From contig CAMRHE010000197.1 in the NCBI GenBank assembly GCA_947044405.1, positions 2,914,001 through 2,978,000 of the forward strand: 64,000 bases of DNA. The letters are read 5' to 3'. The notes beneath the pieces were generated by a model that did no database searches, was not told the DNA's origin, and saw only the letters and a list, made by a program, of their open reading frames with translations. The position numbers and the translations under genes are program-made. Below are positions 45,591 to 56,584 of the stretch, piece after piece (the stretch's first letter is position 1; each line of letters starts with the position of its first letter). This stretch comes from Leptodactylus fallax (taxonomy: Eukaryota > Chordata > Amphibia > Anura > Leptodactylidae).

Positions 45591-46450
45591 AGCACGATGT
45601 TAATCTCTGATTAACATTACCCCCCACCTTCACAGTCTGCATGTGGTGCTGCAAGTTTTGTCTTCTATCAGAGATAAGCATCTCTACTGGTTGGGTAGAT
45701 GTGACCACCACTCCTCTCTGTGGGCAAGCAGACCTTACATGGCCCACTTTGTTACACCCAAAACATTTGCACAAATCTCCCTGAGCTGGGGTTTCCCCAT
45801 AGGAACGTTCTCACCCAGTTTGGAGACAGGAGGTTGTGATGACTTTCTGGAATGTTTCTCCTTCCAGATTGTAGACCTCTGTAATGTAGACCGTTTGGCT
45901 TCTGGCATCCTGTTGGCATCGTATGAGTCTGCAATCTGTGCAGCTTTATTCACTGTTTCAGGCTCCCTGTCATACACAAACTGCCGTACATCTAGAGGAC
46001 AAATGTGAAGGAGCTGCTCTTTGATCCTTTACCTGAAGGTAGTCAGCAAGCTGCCAACAACATCTGCATAATGGCTTGTTGGGTCCTGCTGTAGATTCTG
46101 GAACTTTTTGCTGTACACCTCCAGGATGAGGTTATACTTTTTGCTTTAGCCCTCCTTAATAGCATCACAATCCCTATCGAGCTCAGGTAGCAAAAACTTC
46201 CAGGGTTTTGCTTTTTAACCCTGGAATTAAATACTTTGCCCACTGCTCACAGGGTCAATGATATTGTTGGCAGGTTTTTTTAAACCAACACTCTACAGCA
46301 GCAGCCTGATGTTCTGCAGCCTCTCTCTCAGCCTGAGGCTCTGCAATTGCAGCCTCCCTCAGCCTGTTGATACTGGCGAATCAGCTGGAAGCGGGTGCTA
46401 GGGTCACTGATGCCCAGTTGTTGTAAGACCAGTTGCAAATAAAAGTCCAT
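45589..46450 (-). pseudogene. gag: Retroelement Gag with SCAN-like region and CCHC knuckle
   Basis: On the minus strand, a start at 46450 (MDFYLQLVLQQLG) is followed by scattered frame changes and stops. It then gives CPLDVRQFVYDREPETVN and AAQIADSYDANRMPEA, the pattern of SCAN-like Gag capsid C-terminal domains of Ty3/gypsy (Gmr1-like) elements, from which cellular SCAN domains are thought to derive. The protein ends with the zinc knuckle CFGCNKVGHVRSACP (C-x2-C-x4-H-x4-C; 45,720-45,771). Gag would form the particle and bind RNA. No protease or pol is visible downstream, where the F8 repeat begins. Frames are broken, so this is a relic. A relic of a cellular SCAN-zinc-knuckle gene is less likely. 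Confidence 0.65.
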
Positions 46451-46805
46451 GCTCCCCAGAGGACTAGGGCTGCTTGTCACCCCAGGAGAAGTTATTTCTG
46501 GGACAGGATCAATAGCTGGACTTTCTTGTAATAATAATAATAATAATAATAATAATTAATAAGAATACATTTTATTTATATAGCGCCAACATATTCCGCA
46601 GCACTGTACAATTTGTAGGATTCAAGTACAAACAAAAATATAGGTACATTACAAAGAAATAGTCAATTCACACAATGGGACTGAGGACCCTGCTCGCAAG
46701 AGCTTACAATCTATGAGGTGGAGGGAGCATTGGCGGCATCGGAGGTATCATTGCTTATACAATGGTCAGACAATTTTGTAATAGAGGTTACAGTGGTTAC
46801 ACATA

Positions 46806-48454
46806 CAGTCATATGAAAAAGTTTGGGCACCCCTATTAATCTGAATCATTTTTAGTTCTAAATATTTGGGTGTTTGCAACAGCCATTTCAATTTGATATA
46901 TCTAATAACTGATGGACACAGTAATATTTCAGGATTGAAATGAGGTTTATTGTACTAACAGAAAATGTGCAATATGTATTAAACCAAAATTTGACCGGTG
47001 CAAAAGTATGGGCACCTCAACAGAAAAGTGACATTAATATTTAGTAGATCCTCAATTTGCAAAAATAACAGCCTCTAGTCGCTTCCTGTAGCTTTTAATC
47101 AGTTCCTGGATCCTGGATGAAGGTATTTTTGACCATTCCTCTTTACAAAACAATTCCAGTTCAGTTAAGTTTGATGGTCGCCGAGCATGGACAGCCCGCT
47201 TCAAATTATCCCACAGATGTTCAATGATATTCAGGTCTGGGGACTGGGATGGCCATTCCAGAACATTGTAATTGTTCCTCTGCATGAATGCCTGAGTAGA
47301 TTTGGAGCTGTGTTTTGGATCATTGTCTTGATGAAATATCCATCCCCGGCGTAACTTCAAATTCGTCACTGATTCTTGTACATTATTCTCAAGAATCTGC
47401 TGATACTGAGTTGAATCCATGTGACCCTCAACTTTAACAAGATTCCCGGTGCCGGCATTGGCCACACAGCCCCAAAGCATGATGGAACCTCCACCAAATT
47501 TTACAGTGGGTAGCAAGTGTTTTTCTTGGAATGCTGTGTTTTTTTGATGCCATGCATAACGCCTTTTTGTATGACCAAACAACTCAATCTTTGTTTCATC
47601 AGTCCACAGGACCTTCTTCCAAAATGAAGCTGGCTTGTCCAAATGTGCTTTTGCATACCTCAGGCGACTCTGTTTGTGGCGTGCTTTCAGAAACGGCTTC
47701 TTTCGCATCACTCTCCCATACAGCTTCTCCTTGTGCAAAGTATGCTGTATTGTTGACCGATGCACAGTGACACCATCTGCAGCAAGATGATGCGGCAGCT
47801 CTTTGGAGGTGGTCTGTGGATTGTCCTTGACTGTTCTCACCATTCTTCTTCTCTGCCTTTCTGATATTTTTCTTGGCCTGCCACTTCTGGGCTTAACAAG
47901 AACTGTCCCTGTGGTCTTCCATTTCCTTACTATGTTTCTCACAGTGGAAACTGACAGGTTAAATCTCTGAGACAACTTTTTGTATCCGTCCCCTGAACAA
48001 CTATGTTGAACAATCTTTGTTTTCAGATCATTTGAGAGCTGTTTTGAGGAGTCCATGATGCCACTCTTCAGAGGAGATTCAAATAGGAGAACAACTTGCA
48101 ATTGGCCACCTTAAATACCTTTTCTCATGATTGGATACACCTGGCTATGAAGTTCAAAGCTCAGTGAGGTTACAAAACCAATTTTGTGCTTCAGTAAGTC
48201 AGTAAAAAGTAGTTAGGAGTATTCAAATCAATAAAATGATAAGGGTACCCAAATTTTTGCACCGGTCAAATTTTGGTTTAATGCATATTGCACATTTTCT
48301 GTTAGTACAATAAACCTCATTTTAATCCTGAAATATTACTGTGTCCATCAGTTATTAGATATATCAAATTGAAATGGCTGTTGCAAACACCCAAATATTT
48401 AGAACTAAAAATGATTAAGATTAATAGGGGTGCCCAAACTTTTTCATATGACTG
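46806..48454 (-). mobile_element. Tc1-like element F, complete
   Basis: TA (46804-46805) precedes 'cagtcatatgaaaaagtttg' and '...aaactttttcatatgactg' is followed by TA (48455-48456). The inverted repeats are long (about 200 bp, to about 'aatttgaccggtgcaaaagt') and nearly perfect. The element is 1,649 bp and carries the least damaged transposase in the window, on the minus strand. Confidence 0.92.
47052..48056 (-). CDS. Tc1-like transposase (DD34E), element F, nearly intact
   Basis: About 334 residues from the preferred start MDSSKQLSNDLKTKIV at 48056; the frame is open 15 codons further upstream but that part is non-coding leader. Domains: HTH 1 (about residues 25-50, KKLSQRFNLSVSTVRNIV), GRPRKISERQRRR hook (about 66-78), HTH 2 to about residue 120, then the catalytic core with [11 protein letters not shown] (Asp), FHQDNDPKHSSKS (Asp) and LNIIEHLW (Glu). 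The last two are separated by 34 residues. No frameshift. The TGA that closes the frame comes after VIFAN, only a few codons before the expected end (GSTKY-stop follows in frame), so the loss is minimal. It cuts and pastes DNA at TA sites using its flanking terminal repeats. Whether it still makes active protein cannot be told from sequence alone. Confidence 0.9.
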   Translation of the reverse strand: MDSSKQLSNDLKTKIVQHSCSGDGYKKLSQRFNLSVSTVRNIVRKWKTTGTVLVKPRSGRPRKISERQRRRMVRTVKDNPQTTSKELPHHLAADGVTVHRSTIQHTLHKEKLYGRVMRKKPFLKARHKQSRLRYAKAHLDKPASFWKKVLWTDETKIELFGHTKRRYAWHQKNTAFQEKHLLPTVKFGGGSIMLWGCVANAGTGNLVKVEGHMDSTQYQQILENNVQESVTNLKLRRGWIFHQDNDPKHSSKSTQAFMQRNNYNVLEWPSQSPDLNIIEHLWDNLKRAVHARRPSNLTELELFCKEEWSKIPSSRIQELIKSYRKRLEAVIFAN

Positions 48455-48614
48455 TATATAAAGCTGTATGAGCCGTCACCAGTCATGTCCTTTAACGTGC
48501 AGATGGTGCCTGGACATATAAAGATAGTCTGATACGGCATCATATCCTGTGAGATAATGTGGGAGCGTGAACAGAGGGTATGTTTTAGGGAATCTAACTA
48601 CAGAAGGGTTTATA

Positions 48615-49350
48615 TTAGGAGTTGTGATAGGCCTGTCTGAAAAGATATGTCTTTAATTTGCGCTTGAAGCTGTAGAAATTGATGGTTAATCTGATAGTCC
48701 GGGATAGAGCATTCCAGAGAAGTGGTGCAACTTGGGAGAAGTCTTGTATACGAGCGTGAGAGGTTCTGATAATAGAGGATGTTAGTTTTAGGTCATTGAG
48801 TGAACGGAGAGCACGGGCTGGGTGATAGACAGAGATGAGGGAGGAAATATAGGGAGGTGCAGCATTATGGAGAGCCTTGTGGATGAGGTTGATAAGTTTA
48901 TATTGTATTCTGTATTGAATAGGCAGCCAATGTAATGACCGACACAGACTGGAGGCATCACGGTAGCGACTAGACTGATAGATATGCCTGGATGCTGCAT
49001 TCAGAATAGATTGTAGAGGGCAGCATTTAGTAAGGGGAAGACCGATTAGTAAGGAGTTACAGTAGTCAAGGCGAGAGTGAATCAGGGCAACAATAAGTGT
49101 CTTTAGTGTATTTGAGGTAAGGAAAGGGCGTATTCTGGAGATGTTTTTGAGGTGGAGATGACATGAGCGTGCGAGTGATTGGAAAGGAAAGGTCTGAGTC
49201 AAACATAACCCCGAGGCAGCGGGAATGCTGTCTAGGAGTTATGGTAAGGCCGGAGACTGCAATGGAGATATCAGGGACAGATCTATTAGATGAGTGGCGA
49301 TGGTTCCTTGCCCAAGTGTTCCAGAATGATGTAAGCCTCATCGCTGAAGA
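48615..49350 (-). pseudogene. LINE reverse transcriptase, C-terminal part
   Basis: On the minus strand: CLGVMFDSDLSF (about 49,220), then HLKNISRIRPFL, ALIHSRLDYCNSLLIGLP, LQSILNAASRHIY, SLHWLPIQYRIQYKLINLIHKAL, NAAPPYISSLI and PLLWNALSRTIR, ending FRQAYHNS-stop. This is the thumb and C-terminal region typical of L2/CR1-type non-LTR reverse transcriptases. The catalytic palm is absent (5' truncation), and a frameshift separates the CLGVMFDSDL part from the rest near 49,200. Inactive. Confidence 0.78.
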
Positions 49351-49559
49351 GATCAGTAAGCCCTTGGTCTTTTCAGCTGTTTCAATGCTTCTCTGGTCAT
49401 AGCGATGGATGAGAGTGTCCTTACCTTGCCTTCTGTATAAGGTTGCCATGTTTGCCCACAGCCTTTGCCAAATAAAAAGATAGTAAAATTCGGAAGGTAC
49501 ACTGTCTGAAAGTATGTCAACAAGCACTCAAGTAGTCCATGTAGAACTGGAGTACTTTT

Positions 49560-50335
49560 CGTAAGGGTCCAACCAGTCCTTAAGTGCAATGATTAGTCTT
49601 AGCACTTATTGCTCTAATAATAAAAAATAAAATTTTCCCGCCAATGTACATGGTTAGACTGTGAGGGGTTAATTCACTACAATTACTCAATATTGCACTC
49701 ACCCTAATTTCAGGCTGCAAATTGAGTGTAAATCGCACCCCAACACAGTCCTCACACCAGATACATGCTGCCACCACTACTGGCTTTTAATGGGCTCAGT
49801 AGAAATCCCTCTGACATATGGATGTAAACTCACTGGGTTCCTAGAGCTTACACAAATTACCATTAAGTTGAATGATTTACTACCCCAGGGTTCAGTGCTA
49901 TATATAAAAAAGACAAATAAAGGTGATAAAATAAGCAAAACAGTTTGTAAAATAAAAGGGAGAAAGGACAGAAAAAACCTTAGGAATTAGAGTCCTTTTG
50001 TTTCCATGGAGCTTGGAGCTTGTGAGATGAGCTGGGCACACTCAGAGTGTTAGTGGCTTCCAAAGTGTGACAAAGTGTCATGAAATCCAGAGTTTTTTGT
50101 AATGGTGAGCCATATTCAGCCATTCCCCCTCTGTTTGAGGTAGGGATTGAAATGCTTTTTTTTTTGGGTAGCAAAGCTGAGTACCTACAGATATTTGATG
50201 TCAATTTCCGCTTACAACTTCCCCTCTCTTATGCTTGACTAGTTCCTGATAGTGACAAGGATTTGTTAGAGCAATAAACGGGCTTGTCCTGAATGACTTC
50301 ACAGAGCGTGCTGTGGCCAGACCTGACCATAAAAC
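49560..50335. repeat. Dispersed repeat R, copy 2
   Basis: 49,905-50,290 matches 36483-36910 block by block ('gacaaataaaggtgataaaa', 'ggaattagagtccttttgtt', 'ggcttccaaagtgtgacaaa', 'ggattgaaatgctttttttt', 'gcaataaacgggcttgtcct'). 49,620-49,900 is additional sequence not clearly present in copy 1 ('ttaattcactacaattactc', 'caaattgagtgtaaatcgca'). It may be part of the retroelement whose Gag lies at 45.6-46.5 kb, but no LTR boundary was identified. Confidence 0.45.
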
Positions 50336-51438
50336 AGTAAGAGATCTGGTCCTGTGATCAAAGAAAGATAATAGTCACACCCCTGACTAGACATTACATA
50401 TATACACACATAACAATGTAATTTACTGATGAAACATTCAGAAGCAATATAACTGATGATGCATGCAAGTGGGGTTCTTTCATTACACTGGCGATTCCTT
50501 CACCAGTCTTAATCAATCTTCCCTCCATTGACATGAAATGCAAAATAATTATTAATGCCTTCCCAAAATCTGCTGTAATATTAATGTGGATGTTGGGTGT
50601 TTAAATATGGTGGCTAATCTGAAGCTGAGCGCTCTACTGTATTATACAGCGGAAACCGGCAGCAATGCTAGTGAACAGTACCCAGACTGATTTTAACCCG
50701 CCCGATGCCATGGTCAAAGCTGACTGACGCACCATTTTCCCAGCAGTGCATGGGTGGCAACATTTTGTCATGGATTGTTACTATCGGTTACTATGACAGT
50801 CGGAAGTCTATTGAAGGCTGGGCAGTCTGTAATAGAAGTACAGGGATTTTACAATGCATTAGTATTGCAGTTTAATGTATTAGTGATCAGACCTCCTGTG
50901 GTTAATGACCCCCTAGGGGATCTAAAAATAAAAGTATGAAAAATAACAAAAATGTTAAAGGTTTAAATCACAATGTTAAAAGTAAAACTCACATTAATTA
51001 GGTATCGCTCTGTCCAGCGATACCATACGGTGAATGTCATAGAGAAAAAAAAAACACTAAAAGAGCCAAACCGTCATTTTTTTTGCTTTTTTTGTCTTTC
51101 GTGAAAAATTTGAATAAAAAACGATCAAAACAATAGACATTACCCAAAATAGAATACATAAAAAGTACATCTGGCCCCACAAAAAAAAAAGTGTCATGCA
51201 GCCCAGTTCCTGGAAATATAAAAAAGTTACAGTAGCCAGAATATGGTGACTCCAAGAATTTTTCTTTTTACGTTTTGGAATTTTTTTAGGGGTTAAAAAA
51301 AAAAAAAAAACTATATAAATTTGGTTTCTGCATAATCATACCAATTCATAGAATACAGGTGACATGTCTTTTGGAATGAGGGGGAGTATTAAACGAAAAT
51401 CGAAAAAAGTCTGCTTTCGGGTAGGGATAAAAGCTTCT
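50336..51438. other. Non-coding; F8-like dispersed repeat from about 50,700
   Basis: 'gttactatgacagtcggaag', 'gaccccctaggggatctaaa', 'taggtatcgctctgtccagc' and 'aaaaagtacatctggcccca' are characteristic phrases of amphibian non-autonomous repeats. No ends were established. The rest shows nothing. Confidence 0.4.
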
Positions 51439-51806
51439 TTAGGCTAAGGCCCCACGTTACGGAAACGCAGCTTTTTTTGTTGCAGATTTTGCTGCGGTTT
51501 TTTAGTTTCAATAATTTTTATTTGGGTTTCAGAACAAATATAAGAAACAGTATTGACATACATTACAATATACATTTTGATATAAATTTTTCCAAAGTAT
51601 ATTCTTTGAATTGTACATCAATGAGACAAAAGATGAATATTGTATATATGGTTAACAATAACAGTAACTTGTGGGCACATTTCTAGGGCTAGCGTGAGAC
51701 ATTTCAGAGCCGATTTTTCCATTTGTTCCGCTCCACTTCCCTCTCCTACCCTACCTCACCCACTGCTAGTCGCAAGGCCCGATTTCATAGAGCTCCATGG
51801 CTCCCA

Positions 51807-54800
51807 TCAAGCAACAAATCGAGAATTAATCCAAGCGTCCCATACATTTCCAAAGCTATGATAGGAGTCGTTTCCTAATGCAATTACCCTCTCGTAGGTA
51901 TATGTATTATTAATAGCTTGCAACAGTGCGGAGTCAGATGGAGGGGTCACCGATCTCCATCTTTGTACCAACATTAATTTGGCTATAGTTAAAATTTTAC
52001 ATAGGAGTTTTTTATATTTGTTTAATTCCTCGGGAATTCCAATTAATAGGATGGCTAGAGGTGAGTTGTAGGGGAGGTGGAAATTACATATTTCTGGTAG
52101 CATGTCGAAAACCCTATTCCAGTATCCACAAATTATGGGGCAATGTCCCAAAATATGGAGAAGGGTTCCTCTCCCTCCACATCCTCTCCAGCACCTCCCA
52201 GTAACGGAAGGGTATATCATTTGTAAAGTGGATGGAGTACGGTACCACCTCAAAGTAATTTTCATAGCTGTTTCTATGTGATTGCTACATTTTAAGGATG
52301 AGTGACTTAGTTTGATAGCTTGTTCCCACTCGTCCGAAGTAATGATTCTTCCTAAATCCTTCTCCCAACAACGGAATGGAGTAGATCTAGTAAATGTTGT
52401 TACTCCATCCATTTTATCGTAGAGAAACCGTAAACCCCTCATCTTAGTCGACAACCAGGAGAATATTGAATTGCTATGGGGTACTTGCGATACAGGGTTC
52501 TTAGATAGAAAGTGCCATATTTGGGAGTACTTAAGGAAGTCACCACTATGAATTCCAAATTTCTGTGTGAGATCTATAAATGATAAAGGTTGTTTGGTAT
52601 CGGACTGTAAATGGGAGACCTGTGTGATCCCTTTTGCCTCCCACTCCGCAACTACTAGGTCCTCTATCGCCCAGGTCATGAGTGACAAAGGCATCTCTGA
52701 GGCATAGAAGTAGCTCGTAGGGTTTGCTTTCCCGTGGAGCAGCCTCCATGCGGTCAACGCTGCTTGCATGACTGGGGACATGGACCTAGGCATAGGAATG
52801 TTCCAAAAGGGCGCCCACAATGTATCTGCTAATTTTAGGGGGTATATAAACGATTGTTCCATGTGTATCCATGGAACCGAGGTGTCAGCTGATCTCCACC
52901 TTGCACATTGTATGACTAAGGACGCTATGTAGTAATTCCTTACTACTGGTACTCCCAGTCCTCCCGCCTCTCTTTGTTTAAATAGGAAGCTTTTGTTGAC
53001 TCTAGGTCTCCTACCATTCCATATGAATTTGGAGATCATCCTTTGCATGGCTTCGAAAAACGAAACCGGAACCAATATCGGGAGTGTGCGGAACAGGTAC
53101 AAGAGTCTAGGCAACAACAGCATCTTGAAAGCTGCGACACGACCCATCCAAGACATGTCTGCTTTGGACATTCGCTCCATCTCATCCTGCAGTATTTTTA
53201 ACATGGGTGTATAATTATTTTTGTATAGGGCCCCTGTGGAGGGTGTCACCTGTATCCCCAGATACTGAACGCCATCTTTCCTCCAGTCAAAATCATATTT
53301 CGCTTGTAGGGGTTGAAGCAAAGAGGGAGGGACATGCAAAGGTAGGGCTTGTGACTTGGCCATATTTAATTTATAAAATGATAAGTGTCCGAACTTGGCT
53401 ATAATTTCCATAAGTCAGGGAACAGACTCTTGTGGCTTGGACAGAGTAAGAATGATATCATCTGCATATAATGATATAAGATGAGTTTTGTCCCGTATAT
53501 CAATGCCACCTACCCCTGGGTCCAGTCTAAGTGTCTGGGCCAATGGCTCCATTGAGAGGACAAATATCAGCGGTGAGAGGGGGCACCCCTGTCTAGTCCC
53601 GTTTGTTATTAAGAAGGGGTCCGACACTACCCCGTTAGTGAATACACTTGCAGATGGCGCAGAGTACAGCGCTTCGATTGCCCTTAAAATAGCTCCATCA
53701 AACCCCATACTCCTAAGCACCAAGAAGGCGTACGACCAGCAAATGCGGTCAAATGCCTTCTCGGCATCCAATGCGAGAATCACAGCCTCCGTCTTCCCAG
53801 CATTAATGTGGTGTATAATATTCAAAATGCGTCTAGTATTATCATATGATTGCCTCCCCTTCACAAATCCCACTTGGTCGTGATTTATCAAGCTCGTAAG
53901 ACAAGCTGCTACTCTATTCGCTATAATTTTGTCGTAAATTTTTAAGTCCGAGTTTAATAGAGATATTGGTCGAAAATTTGGGGGGCTGGTGGCAGGCTTG
54001 CCCGGTTTAGACAGCGTCACCACCAAGGCCTCTTGATTTTCCCTCGGAATGGCACCAGAGGCCACCACAGCCGTGAAAAAGGACAACAGCGGGTTTAGCA
54101 GGAGTGAAGAAAACTTTTTGTAATATTCGTTAGTAAGGCCATCTGGGCCCGGGGACTTTCGGGTTGGCATCGACTTTATTACTGACAGCAATTCTGATGT
54201 TGAGATGGGCTCATTTAAAGAGTCCAATTGTGTTTCATTGAGCGTGGGCAATTGAGTACTTGCAAGAAAATTTGCGATATCTTGTTTTGTTGGAGGTGTC
54301 ACAGAGGAGTCTTCTCTAATATTATATAAGCCTTCATAGAAGTCTTTAAAGGCATGACCAGGGTATTGCCAAGTCGCCCGCTCTTCTCTGTTTTCTTTAC
54401 CTAAAATAAATACTCTACACCGATGTTGGATTAAATTGGCCACAGCAGCCAGTTTATTAAATAAAATAATTTAACCATTTAAATGCCACAACAAATATTC
54501 CCCAAAACACAGTAAATAACCCGACCCGACGACGGAGGACCTCGAGGCCCCAAAACCCAAAATGTTAACCCCATACTTCCTGAGCACCAGCTGTTACCCC
54601 TAGCCGTTCCACACCAGCTCAGGGGCACCTATTTAAATAAATCTGCTCGGTGCTCTATTTCCTAAGGCCATAAAGCCCTTAATACCCTTTAACCCTACCG
54701 GAGCCATCCAGCCACAGTCCAAATGGTCTGGGGAGTCCAGCCCCTACCGCGGGGCCCTCCCCACCACGACCATTTCCGATATCCCAGCCTCGAGGACCCC

Positions 54801-56292
54801 CACCGCCAAGGCCACTGTGACAGAACATCCCGACTAAAACGACCCGTTCACTGAACCAAACAAAAAAGGGGTGGGTGGGCGGGGGCTTCACTCACTCCCT
54901 GCTTTCTCTAAAGTGGCGGGAATCTTCCCGCCTTCACTTTAAATACTCCCTCCCCCAACCCCCCCTTTCCCAGTTCCCTCCCCTACGCTTCCTCTAAATG
55001 GCCAACTTAACCCTTTCCTGTACCCTCAGCTTATGCTCCTGGCTAAACTCCTGTCATGCAGGCCTCCCCTTCCATCCTTCGTCCTCGGTCCGGCCTCACT
55101 TTAGCGATGCCACCAGGATCATAGATTTTATGCTTGCCATCTTTACTCTGCAGAAACGGGATTTTAGACCTTGCATGTTTTTGTTTAAGTTTGGACGCAA
55201 GAAGCTTGCCTGCCTTTTTAGATTGAGAATAGTAAGTCGCTTTCACTCTTTTCAAGTTTTTCTCATACTTATGCAGTAGACAAGCTGTCAGTTGTTGGCG
55301 TAGTGACACCAACTTTGCTGCATTTGAGGGGGAAGGAGATGTTTTGTTACTGTTATCTAAAGATTTTATTTGGTGCAGTAGTCGGTCAATATCTGCTAAC
55401 CTAGTTTTCTTGTGTCCCAATCGAATAAATGTTCCTCTGATAAAAGCTTTATGTGAATTCCACAATAAGTCGGGACTAGAGGCCGAGGGAGCATTGATCA
55501 GAAAGAATTCCTTCAAATCGTTTTCCACAATCGCTTTATATTGTGGTTGTGACATTAAGAACTCATTGCATCTCCATATATACGCTCTAGGGCATTCATG
55601 TTTTTCCCTTAGAGTCATGGTTATTGCTGCATGGTCAGACCATGTAATTTGTGAAATATCCGCCTTTACAGCAAGGGGAATACTAGCTTGTTCTATTAAA
55701 AATAAATCTATTCTTGAATAGCTATTATGTACACTAGAATAATATGTGTAATCTTTTTCAGTATTGTGAAGGATACGCCAAATATCAAATAAGTCGTGTT
55801 GCCATATAGCCTGCGAAAATGAAGGATGGCGTGTCGTTATGCCAGAAGTAGTGTCTACCACTGGGTCCGGAGCCATGTTAAAGTCTCCCATTAGAACTAG
55901 ACATCCTTGCTTTCTTCGCTTCACTGCTCTCATGAGTCTCCCCAAGAATGACACCTGTCGCTTATTAGGGGCGTAAACCGAAACCAACGTATATGTGACG
56001 TTGTTAAGGATGCAGACTAATATGACAAAACACCCACCAGGGTCCGCATATTGGGACACCAGTTGAAATGCCACTGAATCTCTAATCCCAATCAATGTTC
56101 CCCGGCGCTTGGAGGAGCAGTGAACGTGAAATATATGTGGGTATGATGAATGTCTGATGCGAGTGGCGTCTACCTCTAAAAGATGTGTTTCTTGAACTGC
56201 GAGAATGTCACAGCCTTGAACTCGGGCCTCCCGCCACAAATTGGCTCTCTTTTGAGGGGGAGTTCAAGCCCCTGACATTCATAGACATAAGT
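51807..56292 (-). pseudogene. L1 ORF2 (endonuclease, reverse transcriptase), interrupted
   Basis: Starts near 56,265 with MNVRGLNSP. A 1-bp gain in a C run ('aactccccctc') then shifts the frame. The endonuclease follows: LWREARVQGCDILAVQETHL, VYAPNK, GDFNMAPDPVVD, YSRIDLFLI and ITWSDHAAI. The linker KIYDPGGIAK is cut by the 746-bp insertion and resumes FKDFYEGLYN. Reverse transcriptase motifs: KSPGPDGLTNEYYK, NFRPISLLNSDLKIYDKIIANR, FVKGRQSYDN, LALDAEKAFDRICW, TRQGCPLSPLIFVLSMEPLAQ and LISLYADDIIL (catalytic YADD). A stop after SVP (53,415) is followed in frame by the remainder, including WNGRRPRVNKSFL and a Cys/His motif CWRGCGGRGTLLHILGHC, ending at 51,807. Required for L1 retrotransposition; inactive here. 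Confidence 0.9.
54353..55098 (-). mobile_element. 746-bp insertion in L1 ORF2 (unclassified)
   Basis: The borders are defined by the interrupted codons: '...agtctttaaagg' ends at 54,352 and 'ctttagcgatgcc' resumes at 55,099, rejoining ...GIAK + AFKDFYEG. No direct duplication is apparent. Read on the minus strand the insert is GC-rich, contains 'gcgggaagattcccgc' and ends in an A/T-rich part with 'aactggctgctgtggccaat', shared with 4480-5130. A retroelement end (LTR or DIRS-like, the latter inserting without target duplication) is possible. No coding capacity was recognised. Confidence 0.6.
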
Positions 56293-56584
56293 TTAAGTAC
56301 CATAATGTACAGTTAGTAATGCTTCAAAGATCTTACCACAACCACCCACATCAGAAGTTACCAGTAGCAGTAGGAAGCAATGTGGTCTCCGCCTTGCGTC
56401 ATCGCATCGCCCCATGTGCCAGAACCAAAGAGAAAACAAACTATAGAGACAATGAAACCAATGGTTATGCCATCTAAACAAAACAACGAAAAGAAATGTG
56501 GTACAGCGGACCAGTGGCTGTTGTAATCTTGGGGGGATAAGTTCAGCAGTAGTGGACATTCGAAATCCCTTGTAAGGTGAGTCT

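Larger units (their letters stand above)
46529..49530 (-). mobile_element. L2/CR1-type LINE, split by Tc1 element F
   Basis: Minus-strand LINE. The 3' end at the left has an (AAT)n tail (46,529-46,557), 'tatatagcgccaacatattc', and 'gcaagagcttacaatctatg' (the reverse complement of a frog LINE 3' module). Tc1 F (46806-48454) interrupts this 3' part. The remainder (48,457 to about 49,530) encodes the C-terminal part of the reverse transcriptase. 5'-truncated. It lies directly upstream (in minus-strand terms) of the Gag relic, so it may have inserted into that retroelement. Confidence 0.75.

Noticed and set aside
54679..54891. Gly/Arg-rich 70-codon minus-strand frame
   Set aside because: It lies inside the GC-rich insertion in L1 ORF2 and has no recognisable domain.
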